DNA of 64,000 nt from Nelumbo lutea (taxonomy: Eukaryota > Streptophyta > Magnoliopsida > Proteales > Nelumbonaceae). The translations under genes were made by a program, and so were the position numbers. The DNA lies in NCBI GenBank assembly GCA_022828595.1, contig JAKGHH010000008.1, positions 5,569,728 to 5,633,727 on the forward strand. Reading direction: 5' to 3'. Shown one piece after another: positions 1-18,712 of this stretch. Below the pieces are notes generated by a model. It was not told the DNA's origin. It made no database searches and worked only from the letters and a program-made list of their open reading frames with translations. The stretch's first letter is position 1; every line of letters starts with the position of its first letter.

Positions 1-1452
1 CCACCCTAGTCCCTACTTCTAAACACGATGTCCCATTTTACTAGATGATCCTGCTTCTCTTCTCCTGGTTCCCACAAGAAATCTCTCATGCACTTCTCCA
101 ATCTCCAATCTTACGTTCACTCTTTGATTCTCCTGAGTTTCACTTCCAAGTCACAACTCACAACTCACAACTCTAATCAGCCTCATAGATCAAATTTAAA
201 TGATACATTGACATATAAGAGAAAAATAAATAATTGATTATGCTATTGTTTATTGTTTTAACGGCATCAAGTTTTCTAAATGATTTTTGGTCCTTTACAT
301 GAAGTAATTGCAATTTTTTTTTTTTTTTTTAAGTCAGACAATTTTACTTTTCAGAGTTGCTTGATGTTTGAAATGATATTCTCATTGTAATGGTAGCTAA
401 TGAATGACGCTAGGTAAATGTTATACCTGGGTATTCCATTGTAATGAGAGCTGCTGTTGTTTGGACTGTATGGGAAAAAAGGAATTCCAGATTTTTTTCA
501 GGGAAAGAGAGAAATAAGGAAACCATTCAGGAGGTGATTTGCTCCAGGGTATTTCATTGGCTTAAATCAATGGGTATCTTCAACAATGTCTCAATAGATG
601 ATTTGCCAAGAAAATGGAAAGAAATTGCCTTTTCAGCCCTGGCCCAAGAGGTTTCAGTTCCAAATTGCACCCCCCCTCCAAGTGGATTTTATAATTTGAA
701 CTTTGATGGAAGCAGCATTAGCAACCCAGGGCCTTCCGGGTATTGGGGGTATTTTAAGGGATGAGAAAGGGAAAATAACTGCTTTGTTCTTGCCCAATCA
801 AAGAGGGTGACTCTCTTAGAGTTGAGACTTTGGTGGCCTTAGAAGGCGTTCAGAGAGCTAAGGGCTTAAACTTGAGGAAGCTGATCATCGAAGGAGATTC
901 TAAGCTGGTGATAGATTGGTTAAAGGGAGATAAAAGTAGCCTGTGTATGTACAGCAATGAGAAGAAAAAATTCAAGTGGTTGACAAAAGAAATGGAAGTT
1001 AAAGTAGCTTTGGTTAAGAGATGTGCAAACTCCTTTGCTGATGGGTTAGCGAAGCAAGGGGTGAATAGGGAGAACTTGTTTTGGGCTGAACTGTAATTTT
1101 CTGCAATGTTTGTTGTGTGGAGGAGATAAGAGAGGTTATCTTCCCTTGGTATTCCTTTTCCTCTAATTAATGAAATCCCTTGTTATTGAAAAAAAAAAAC
1201 GTTATACCTGGGTATTGATCATACTGCTAAATGCTTTGGGTTTGAAAGTAGCATATTCTTCCCTCTTGTTTTTAACATTTGTCTTGAATTGCTTTCTCTT
1301 GCTCACAATTAGAATTTATACATCTTAATTGATATGAACATTTTGTGTCAAATTCTCAAGTAGCTTGTTAAATTGAATTTGCACAAGGAGAAAATAGCAG
1401 TTTGATAGAGTCTTGTTTGCTTCATCATTTCCAATGCTTCTCTTAATTGCAG
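1..1452 (+). other. Probable intron of the CWF19-like gene
   Basis: Apart from the LINE at 420-1216 this stretch shows no exon. The first recognisable coding exon starts at 1453 after a TTAATTGCAG acceptor. Its first residues match an internal position of the CwfJ-like family, so earlier exons must lie left of the window and this stretch should be intronic. The T-tract at 307-330 is simple sequence. Confidence 0.6.
420..1216 (+). mobile_element. 5'-truncated LINE with RNase H tail and 16-bp target-site duplication
   Basis: The element (436-1200) lies between two perfect copies of GTTATACCTGGGTATT (420-435 and 1201-1216). It ends in an A-tract (1190-1199) after ATTAATGAAAT, as plant LINE 3' ends often do. 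The reading frames 444-764 and 830-1096 resemble the C-terminal RNase H domain of plant LINE ORF2: NFDGSS near 700-715, then IEGDSKLVIDWL, and finally NSFADGLAKQG (about 1030-1060). A frameshift near 740 breaks the frame between the first and second parts. It was inserted in the same orientation as the CWF19-like gene, in sequence that I read as an intron. The reverse transcriptase and endonuclease parts are absent, so the copy is dead on arrival. Confidence 0.9.
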
Positions 1453-4256
1453 ACAACAATTTTTTCAAAGGAAGGAAATCATTGAGAACACAGTTTGATA
1501 GAAGAATGAGTTTCTTTTATGTGGAACTTCCAGAAGGTACAATACTATCACATTCTGATGAGGATAGTGAGAAATTTCCAGTGCAATTTGGACGTGAGGT
1601 AAGGAATTTTTTTTTTTCACAATCAAGTGATATATATGATCTGTTTTCCATTGTTCCTAGGTATAATGCAACTTTTATGTGCGATATAATTATATAGTAT
1701 GCACTAAGTTCTGGGCTTTGGGTTCTGATGAAGAGGTGGTTTGAAAAAAATTTACTGCAGTATTTTATCTATCTATGGCTGTTGACACTAAAATTGTTTT
1801 TTATTTTCTTATCTGTAGAAGAGATAATTTATTATTTTTGCTTATAGATGAGATTAGTACAACTAGATGACACGACTGTCACCCCCCAAAAACCCAATTC
1901 AAATTTACATAGAAGCCTGAAGCCTAAAACAGTTGCTGCCTCATAACTAGGGGTGAGCATTTGGTTTATTTGGTTAAAAACCGAACTGAATAAACCGAAA
2001 TAATCGAAGTTGAAATTTTCAGTTTGGTTTTTGGTTAAAACCGAATTTCAAAAATATATACTATATTATATATTAAACATAATATGTTATATATTATATA
2101 TTATATATTACATGCTATATAGCAAGGTTTGGTTAATTCAGTTTTTTCAGTTAACTGAATTTCTAATTCTAAAAACCGCAATATTTAAAAACCCAAAAAA
2201 AAACAAACCGAATTAACCAAAAACCGAAACCAAAAATTTCAGTTCGGTTTTTCGGTTTTAACCGAATAATGCTCACCCCTACTCATAACCCCTTGTTTAG
2301 CAAGGGAATAAGCCATTCCATTTGCACTCCTTACCCACTTGAATTCAGCATTTACTTCCGTTGCAATACTTTCTGCTTCCTAAAAGCATGTTTGAGAGTC
2401 CACAGGGTGTGTTTATTTCAATTTGCACATGAAATTAACTTTGAATCCCCTTCAGCCAATACTTTAATTGTTCTAAAACTAAATTTAGGTTGGTTGGCAT
2501 CGTGGTTCTAGTATGTAACTGTGAATATGAGGTTTTAATCGATTCATAGGGTCTCAACAAGATAGTTCCTATCAATAATAAACAATAATAAATTCACATT
2601 ACATATAATAAAAATAAAAAATCAAATAAAGAAATAAGAAAAGAGAAGTTTCAAGAGGCTTGTAATGATCAACATAAAGACAAATGAGCCAACTTGATAT
2701 TTTAGCATTGTCATCACCAAGAAAAGCTTCCAGATTTTTTCTCCTTAGTATCTTTGGGGAAACTTGAATCACGGGACTAAGAAATTTATAGCTTTCTATT
2801 ACATATCTGTTGTGACTAGTATTTGGGTGTTTCTGCTCGAGCTGTAGTGGGTCTTCTTGGGTTACCTATCTATAAAGTAAATGATTGGTTTGAAGAACAT
2901 CTTGAAATTCAGGAAATGTTACAAATTGGTTCAAGAGATGAGAGGATTAAGGTTGCCTATCAGAAAGACTAATCCAATCCATAATGATCTACTGTAAAAT
3001 ATCTTGTTATTACTTCACCAACCTTCAGTAGTCTACACTAATCAATAAGATTAAAAGAATAGCAATTAATGCAAAACAGGCAATTGGAAAGCAATAGTCA
3101 TGCTTTTAATCCTCCAAGCTACCAATGAATGAACTATTACATTTGATCCTTCTCTCATTTTCTCACCCATAGTTGTGGTAATGACCTAAGAATCATTATG
3201 TTCTGTTTATTAATATATTGCCCTTGTGAACATCAGACTGTTATTCCCTGTTGTCATTAATTTATGAGTTGATACTAATCTGCACGTAAGTGGGCATTGC
3301 TTTTGTGTTTCTCATCTTGAGCTCATTTGGAAAAGGAATTAGGCCTTTTGTGCAAAGGTGCAGAGTATGCCAAAATTCACATGATTTCTTATTTAATGCC
3401 ATCATCGAAGGATTTTCTTGCAATCTAGAGTGTGTTTGATAGTGTGGTGTCTTTGAACCTAATGGGCCCCACTATGGTGTGGTTGAAACCACATGGTTTG
3501 AACCACACTACACTTTATAAGGTGTTATGCAATGTGGTATGGGCATGGCAGGAAAATCCCAAGAACTTCAGCTATACTTAACTTGCGATCTGACATTTAA
3601 TGCAATTTGATGGTGGTTACAATCATCAGAGACAATGTTTACATTTTGAATCAATTATTTGCATGCCATGCATCAATTTGCAGGAGCAAAAAATATTTGC
3701 TCTCTTGCTCCTGGAATATCCGAAATGTTCTGAAAAATGTTACAAGATGCTGCCTAAGTTGCTATTAGATGAACTTCGCTAAGGACATAGGGTACGGGTT
3801 TTGCTTGAATTAATTTTTAAGGTGCTAATGACTCATATTTCCTTTTGAATATTTGGTGTTTACATATCAAACTTGACATTATTGATTTATTGTGGCTGAA
3901 ATTTAATTAGTTTCTTGGTAATCATTAGTCCTTTTTTCCTTTTTTGAGTGAGGGAGGGGGTTTTGATATGGTGGTATGCTGATATTATTGGCTTTTCACT
4001 ACTGAATAACAACACTTTTTTTCCAGACCAAGTAACTAGAACATGTTCTTGGGGAAAGAGTTAAGGGGGATATCAGAAAGAAATGTCATTTACTCGGTAC
4101 TCACTGTCATGTAGAATATTTTTGCAGGTTCTTGCTGGTCTGTTGAATTTGACTGATAGAGCTGACTGGAGGTCTTGTAAACTTAGCAAAGAAGATGAGA
4201 TAAAAATGGCAGAAGGCTTCAAGAAGCGATTTAAAGAATTTGATCTGACTAATTGA
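1453..4256 (+). CDS. CWF19L1/CwfJ-like family protein, last two coding exons (5' part off window)
   Basis: Two exons, 1453-1598 and 4128-4256, join in phase 0 with good GT-AG borders (GAG|GTAAGG and TTTGCAG|GTT). They encode a C-terminus containing FFYVELPEGTILSH, FPVQFGREVLAGLL and DRADW, which I recognise as the CwfJ C-terminal domain 2. This domain ends CWF19L1-type proteins, which in plants are annotated as zinc finger CCCH domain-containing proteins 59/64. The family is related to yeast Cwf19/Drn1, linked to the spliceosome and lariat debranching, so a nuclear RNA-processing role is inferred. The stop is TGA at 4254-4256. The 2.5-kb intron holds a hAT MITE (1948-2281). The HIT-like CwfJ domain 1 and the N-terminal half lie upstream of the window. 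Family identity is confident; the exact subfamily name is less so. Confidence 0.85.
1948..2281. mobile_element. hAT-like MITE with TAGGGGTGAGCAT ends and 8-bp target duplication
   Basis: A 334-bp non-coding element in the CWF19-like intron. Its ends are inverted copies of TAGGGGTGAGCAT (1948-1960 and 2269-2281). It is flanked by an exact 8-bp duplication, CTCATAAC, at 1940-1947 and 2282-2289. Subterminal sequence is rich in GGTTAAAACCGAA-type motifs on both arms and the middle is AT-rich. An 8-bp duplication and this end sequence fit the hAT superfamily. A diverged relative lies at 29022-29312. Confidence 0.88.
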
Positions 4257-7200
4257 TTTTTACCATGCATGGTACACAGTAGCTACTATAACCTGCAGTA
4301 TCATCTTCCCTCGTGCTTTTTCTTTTTCTTTATACAACTGATATCTCATCTGTTTTCAAATAATATTTACAGCTGGGCGGAAGTTTCATTCAACAAGAAC
4401 TAGTCTGCGTTGCAGAGATCATTGCTTGGATAAACCATAGGGTTGACAATTCTTGGACAGACGCCAATGTATCACCTTGTCAACTTGTAGCATTATTCTT
4501 CCTGTGTTCATCAATGAAGTAAATCGCATAACTGGGAACAAAGGATGGAAACATATGATTTTGAGTTTATGTGCAACGCACAGCAAGAATGAAAATGACG
4601 AGCAGAATGCTACAGACTACAGTTTGACCCAAAAAGGTTGTTAACTTGTTATTTGGCCAATGCATATTTTAAATGACATGTCCACTACAGTCTACAATGT
4701 AAGGTCAGGCAGGCCAAGATGTAAAGTGTTAATGAGTTATGATTGGAAATGAACAAGACCTTGAGCACTTTAAAATACAGGATGATTTGTGTTGTCTTAT
4801 CATCTCAAGCAGGTTTTATTTATATGTTACTTTGATAGTGAATCAATAGATGCAAAGCTGCAAAGAGTTTGGGATTGTTGAACGTGTGATGTCTTTAGTT
4901 TCATCTTTCATGTGTCAGATGGCCTGCGTGGAGGGGAGGCACCGACACCATGCAAGGTTGTCGGTAGGTTGAAGAATGCTGCACTTTAAAAATTATATAT
5001 ATTAACATTTTATATCGTGCATTTTTTTTATTCTCATTATCTTTTTATTTTATGTCCTGTTTGATTGCTCAGACAGGGAAATAATTTACGGTGGGCATTT
5101 GATGCCCTCCACCATTCATCTCGAACAAACACCATTTTGGGTCTCCGTGCATTTGGATCACCATCTTTGCCCTTGTATTTCCTCTATTTGCATGAACTGA
5201 GTGCTGGTGGTCACAATTCTGCAATTAAAATTTTCTTGCTCACGGATAAAGCCTTTGTAGGTGGTTTCACTCCAAAGTCCAAAGCCCAAACCATTCGAAT
5301 GGGCCCTCCTATCTGCAGCGTCCTGAAACTAAGGTACCAATTATTGAGTCCTTTTGTTTCATCTTTAATTTTATTGGATTTTTTAATATAAAAAAAATCA
5401 TTTTCACTTTTCAAGGACGATGGCAACAAAAGTAGGCAGAGGCAGCTTCCTCATGGGCCCAACGAAATTGTTCTACAGGTCACGTTCTTCTGAACGGGAC
5501 GGTGCTTCCTATGGTCTCATAAAATAAAAGTTCCTTGAGAGGGAAGTTCAATTGGGCTATTACCAGCATGTGGGGGGTGGAATATTCATGTTCATTAATG
5601 GGGGGGGGGGACCTGCATTTTTTCTTCAACCTCGACAAAAGGAAGCAAAGCAGCAGAAATGCAGAAACAATTACTTTGAATTGATGAAATGATGGGATCA
5701 GGTGCAGTTGCACTTTCACTGTTGCTCATGGTTGATTATAAACGAATAACCCAAGGCTTTCTATGTTGATTCCCAAGGCTTCCCAAACTCAGTCATTTGC
5801 ATGATTTGTTTGGTTAAAAGCTTCATATAAAGAGATGATGATGATGATGTTGTACAAACTACACAGAAACAGAAGCAAAGATAAGAGTAACCAAGTGAAC
5901 CCAAAAGGCAAGTACAAAAGGTAAAATTGAAAGGTGGAACAAATCTATTTTATCATGTATGAAAAATTGAAAGGTGCTTCCCTCTATAAAGTCTTATCAT
6001 CATCATCATGCAACTAATCAAGGCAGATTTCTGCAATTGCAGAGAGAGCCTTAGGCATGACGCGTGTATACATCAATGTATTGTGTTTCCTGCAGATAAT
6101 GTATGTTGTCTGATCACTGATGAGATCATGAATGAAACTATTGATATAGACACGAGGATATATCATGGAGTGTAGACAAATCAACATGATATAACAACAA
6201 TGGTCACAAATCACCTGTATTGAGATTTGAGTTTATTGGCTTTTAATTGTTTTGTTTGACCGCCAGGTACTAAGATTTGATAATTAGCCCATAGTGCTCC
6301 ATTCCAATTTCCAACCCTGTTTGGTTCTCAACAAGACAAACTACAAATTTTAAACAGTGATCTCATGATGGAAATCAAAAGCGACCAGTCTCTTTGACCC
6401 AACACCTAACCCAGCCGAACTCTCTAATTAGTCTAATGGGATTTTACCGAAGTCATGGAAATTTTCAAATTTCTAAGTGGATGGGCAAGAATGCCATTTT
6501 ATTATATTTGTCAAACCATTCCGATCCAACCCGGATGGTCCACTCCACTGTCCACAGGGCTGGTATGAAGTATGATGTAATCCTTGGTGCTAAGTCAAAG
6601 TGGATAACGGAACAATTTCATGTCCACAACAATAAATTAAAATTAAAGGGGTTTTACTGTTCATTTCGCCCCTACAAATCTTAGCTATATTGTACAGTTG
6701 GGGTAGGTGTAAGTTCAGAATTGATGCCAATTTAGGGATGAACATTGGTGTTTAGGTGGAGGTATTTGAAATTTTGAATTATAAGTTTACTGGAATTCAA
6801 ATTTCTAAGGTGGAGTGCAGTCCCCTTGAGAATGAAATCTCATTCCACCAGGAATGGGAATGGGATTTCAATTCTGCTCGACCAAACAATTGGAATCGAA
6901 AACTTATTCCAGCTGATTCTAGTTTCCATTCCTATTCCTGTTTAAACCAAACAGATTATAGGAATAGACCAAGGTTCAAAATATCGATAGACCTGATATG
7001 CTGATAGAGACGTATCGGGCAATACTGATAACTTTGTTTTTATTTTTAGTTTTTTTTTTTCAAATCTGGTTCAGAGGGGCCGATTTAAGTTCCATCCACC
7101 CTTTGAACTGGTCAAAACCCCAAAACAGCTATATCGGGAGATTCCCAATATGAAATATATCGGATGATATGATCTAATATGTATCAAAATTTCAAATATT

Positions 7201-8395
7201 AAAATAAACCATTCCAATTCCAATTTCAACTATAAACCAAAAAGACCCTAATTTCATCCGATTCGATCCATTAGATACTGTCCACATCTCGGCAGTGAAA
7301 GACAATTGTCTTAATCTAATAAATTAAATTCAAATAGATGGTAGCTTGAGCAATAGTCCAATTTTATCATCACATCTAATAAGATCTACAGAGTGACAAC
7401 CATATTTCAACAGGGTCGTCGTCATCATCATCATCAACATGTAAACGTGGCGTCCAACGCCACGCCACAGGCCCACAACCCCGCTCCTACTTGGGTTGGG
7501 TATAGTGACGAGGATCCACATAGTGAAAAGTTTGGCAATTCATGAAAGTGGGCTCCCTTAGACCTTAAATGATAAATAGTATAACATATTAACAAATTTT
7601 TACCAGAAAATAGAAAAAAAACATCTAGTAACAAATTGCGTGTCTCCTTCCATCACCTGGCACCCGCCGACGTTTCACTCTGTTTGGTAAGAATCAACAA
7701 TCTTGATTTTAAATTTTAGAAAACCCACCTGTTAGACGATCGATCCAATGGACCAGATCATTTGGTTACGCTTTCTCTTCTGGGTCAACGAAAAAGGTAG
7801 TCCAAATTATAGTCTATCCGCCAAACACAATCACCGAAGTTTTCTGAAAATTTTATGCTTTCTGGGATGATCTAGATTGTAGAGGTGAAGAAGAAGAAGG
7901 AAGAGACATAAACAAATGGTGACTGGTGAGAGAGCCCACATCAGCTAGCGATCAGAATTCAGACATCACACTACTCGATGCCTCAATAAACTATTTGAAT
8001 ATGAAATCATGAATCCCAGTCGACACAAAATGAATATTTCATTTAATGCGAGTCCTGCAACACGAGGCACAATTGAGAGCCATGAGATTAGAATCTACTG
8101 ACCACTTGATTGTCAAGGTACCATCCGACACTAATCCAATGGTAAATAATGAGACCCATTATGGAAGCGGCCCACAGAGGAGGATTGGAATTTGGAATTC
8201 AGGAATTGGACATGGAGAATGGAGGAGTCAAGAGATGGTAAATTCAAGTATTAAACAAACCCAATATTTAAACGGGAAAGGTACAACACGCTCCGACCAA
8301 TTAAAGCTTAATTATCAGTTAATCTTCTTAGCTTCGTACTAGGAGTAGGGACTACACACTAGACTACAGCTGAAGCCTGAACGAGAATCTCGCTT
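4257..8395. other. Intergenic spacer, including the 3' UTR of the CWF19-like gene
   Basis: No convincing gene. The first few hundred bases should be 3' UTR. The open frames here (for example 5065-5391, 6394-6684 and 6756-7004) lack family resemblance and biased codon use. The stretch holds a G-homopolymer at about 5600-5610, short ATG/CAT runs near 5836 and 6000, and a CAAGGTTC-family MITE remnant at 6971-7190. It leads into the ALE2-like promoter; I could not identify a convincing TATA box there. Confidence 0.6.
6971..7190. repeat. Degenerate CAAGGTTC-family MITE remnant
   Basis: Begins CCAAGGTTCAAAATATCGAT like the intact copy at 45234, then shares the TATCGGGCAATACTGATA, GGTTCAGAGGGGC and TATATCGG-type segments in the same order. 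The right end has decayed and no target duplication is visible. Confidence 0.7.
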
Positions 8396-8881
8396 CCTCT
8401 CTTCCCCCCGCCCCCCCCCCCTCTCCTCTCTGACTCTCTGTGTCCGTACTCTCACCAAAACGCTCAGACAGTGCTCTCCCTCTCTCCGTTAAATGGGCCC
8501 GTTGTCTGCTGAACAGATCTTTCTTTTTCTTTTATTCGGTTTCAGTTGTCTTAAATAAATCATGACAGTAGAAACGATTCTCTTTGCATGGCAACCTTCA
8601 AGCTCTGCAAATTCCGGCCACAGCTCATTTGCAAAAGAAACAGAGAGCAGGGCTTTCCTCTACCCGTCTTTGGGTCTTCATTAAGCTGCCTTCTGATTGC
8701 TTTCCTCATGCTATTTGTCGGTCTTCTCTAATCAAGCTTCCGTCTTGTTCTTACTTGAAGATTACCCATCTGTAAACTCTACTATATTATTCCAATTTGT
8801 TGATATTTTTATTGTTTTTTCCTATCCTTTGGACGAGCGGGTGGGAGGTTACAAGATTCGATCTCCGATTTTCTCCTGGGG
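8396..8881 (+). promoter_or_regulatory. Pyrimidine-rich presumed 5' leader of the ALE2-like gene
   Basis: The 8390-8490 segment is strongly CT-rich, including a C-homopolymer at about 8404-8421. Such CT-rich stretches are common around plant transcription starts. Short ATG-initiated frames (for example from about 8587 and 8709) lie between it and the chosen start at 8882, so upstream ORFs are possible. The exact transcription start cannot be read from sequence. Confidence 0.4.
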
Positions 8882-16096
<7,215 letters not shown>

Positions 16097-16406
16097 ATTT
16101 GTTGGAGCGCCATCCAGGAATAAGGCAACATTGTGGTTTTCATATGTGAGAACAACTAGGGGGAAGACTAGTAGTTTGGGATTTGATAAGAAATGCAGCT
16201 GCATTCAAGTTCCAATGCCTTGTGTGGCTATGACCTCAAACTTTATCCAGAATGGCTCATGCTGCTGCTAAGATCCCTGAAGGAAATGCATTGGTCATGG
16301 TGAACAAGTTTGTTTGCTGCAATCTTTGTCAAAAGATGATTCAGATGAGAGCCATGATTTGTGAAGTTTTTATCTTTGAAAGAGGCATGATTCTTAGTGT
16401 ATCTCA

Positions 16407-16412
16407 AATAAA
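16407..16412 (+). terminator. Possible polyadenylation signal of the ALE2-like gene
   Basis: AATAAA about 310 bases after the stop codon, in T-rich sequence. The position suits a plant near-upstream element, but such hexamers are frequent by chance in AT-rich DNA. Confidence 0.35.
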
Positions 16413-18712
16413 TGCTCCATTTTGAGATAGTCTTGATTTGAAGTTTTGAGCAAAGTTTCCTTGGTTCAGTTCAATCCCTCTCTATGTATGGAGGATGTGA
16501 AGTATACAAGGGATCTTTTACACAACTGTAATCTCAAACTTTCAATTGGTGGTATCTACCATCTATCCTTCTTTACAAGGAAAATTTGAGTATAAGACGA
16601 TTGGTTAATTTACTTCAGCCCATAGAACGTGGATTGATTTCCCTTTTCCCCATTTTTAGCTTAAACTGACCAAGTTTAATGTTGCTTACGAACCTGACAC
16701 AAGAATGTATTTTTTGCTCTTTTACTTTCATTGGTTAGAACTATAAAAGAAAAAGTTATCATGCTCGACATAAAATATATAAAAATAAGATGAAGGTGTT
16801 ATTATTGATCCTGTTATCATAATGTGACCAAGGGTGTAAACTGTAGACTACCATTTAGGGGACTACGTTGTGTATTTCTTCATAATTTGTATTTTTCCTA
16901 TTTAATATTTTCCTAATATAACATTATTATATTAGAAATTTAGCATATAATTTATATTTCTTTCTTTTTCTTTTTCTGTTTTTTTTTTGAGAGAAAGATG
17001 CAATTCATTAAAACAAAATAACGGAGACACATCCAACCAGCAACCAAAACACAAACAAGGACACTACAACAAAACAAAACAAATAACACAGCCACTGATT
17101 CCAACGACCAGACTCACAGATAGTGCTAGTTTAGATATTTCTTGTAGATTATGAATAACTATTGAAATTTCAGATGTGCTTTTATGGATTATGATATTGC
17201 ACCTTGCACATTTATTTGAGGTAGAGATGTCAAAAAGATAGAGAAAAATGACTTCTTTTATGCTATAAAATATCTTTCAATATATAACATATAACCTTTT
17301 TTTATTTATTGGTAATGGTAAGGATATATCATCTTATCTACCCTTGATCTTGTGGAGTATGGGCTGATGACAGTGAAATTAATGAGTAGGTTGATTTAGA
17401 GTGAGAGGAATAAAAGTAGATCATGCCATGAAACTCCCTACTTCGACCCGATTAGGTTGCGCAACCTACTCTGTTTTAGCATTGAAAAATCTTGTGGCCA
17501 CTTCAGACTATCCGGATAGGAGGTCCCCACTCCCCTGGATGGGCCATGCCTTAAATCCTGCCGTCCACTTCTTCCCTTTAATTTTCTAATTTAAAAGCTA
17601 TTCACAAAAGAAAGCTTAGCTAGAAGCCTAGAATAAGCATCAAGGTTTGTGAGGTTACCCCATCAATCTTGGATGAAGAAAGGAATTTGATGTCTCCTTT
17701 TGAGAAAGTTTCCTGGGTCATTTCATTTACATTTCTTTACCCAATGGCCTGATTACAAACCATCTCTCTCTCTCTCACACACACACAGATATGTAAGTTG
17801 GTTTTCTAGTAAGGCATTCAGTGACAAAGGATAAGCAATCAAGGAATCTTTTATGTAGCAATCTGGTTTGGGCTTCTCAATTTCTCATCAATCCATATCA
17901 ATGCAAAATAGCCCCTTCTTTAGGCATGTTATATCAAAATATTGAGAGTTTTATGATCAATGTTACCAAAGCAAAACACCAATACAATGTGGAACAGGAG
18001 GATTGAACAGGTGGCTAGTCCATATCCATAGGGTCCCCTATCCCTACCCAGTGGATAACTCAGACTGGCCACATCATTCATCCATGTGGCAGGAACATGG
18101 CCACTCGATGAAACCTTCTTCCTATATATAATTGGATCAAAACAGGGTGCTTTCTTGTATGACCAGTCCTATTTCTAGTCTTGTGCAACATGGAGGGATA
18201 GATATGGCCAATCTGAAGCCTGAACCAAACCATTAAATTAAGGAGCCTCTGTATTGGCCAGTTCTCATCAGCCCTCTATCCCACCTTTACTGATATCTTC
18301 CCCAAGTACTATTGGCCACTGAAAGCTTCAAAATTTGCCCCAAGGATAGAAAGAAAAATGTGCAGGACCAGTTCAGAAACCAATTTGTCACGTCAAAAGA
18401 TTCCATGGTGGTTCAGGCCAAGGACCGCTGATTTAATGTTTGAAGCGACCATTGATCGTCTTTTAGATAGATTGATTCATTGAATGGAATGCAATTAGCA
18501 TTACGTGTGGAAACCAGGAGTGATCATCCCTTTCTAAAGAAAGAAAGAAAACAAGCCAGATAAAGATGGAGTATGAGAAAGAAAAGCATTTGAATTAATT
18601 GCCACATGTAATACAATGAAATTCTTCTTTTGATGCAGTTTCTTTGGCAAGAATTAGTATAATCAAATTAAATTTCCTTGGTGCAGCTTCTATTGCATGC
18701 AACAGCTCCAAT
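16413..18712. other. Convergent intergenic spacer between the ALE2-like and HOTHEAD-like genes
   Basis: No supported gene. Both flanking genes end into this stretch, so it should hold both 3' UTRs and poly(A) sites. It contains an antisense LINE 3'-end fragment (16978-17110) and a compound (CT)n(CA)n microsatellite at 17763-17787. The rest is unremarkable AT-rich sequence. Confidence 0.6.
16978..17110 (-). mobile_element. Short antisense LINE 3'-end fragment
   Basis: On the plus strand a T-tract is followed by GAGAGAAAGATGCAATTCATT. This is the reverse complement of the usual plant LINE tail (AATGAATT...TCTC then poly-A). Only the last 100 or so bases seem present, with no open frame and no clear target duplication. 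Confidence 0.4.

Noticed and set aside
444..1096. Open frames with an RNase H-like protein
   Set aside because: They lie within a LINE bounded by a perfect target duplication and poly-A, so they are transposon remnants and not a host gene.
3425..3545. Near-palindrome around GTGTGGTTGAAACCACATGG
   Set aside because: Could be a MITE fragment, but there are no paired termini or duplications to support the call.
5065..7004. Several 80-110 codon open frames
   Set aside because: No family motifs, no splice context, and overlapping frames on both strands; they look like chance frames in spacer DNA.
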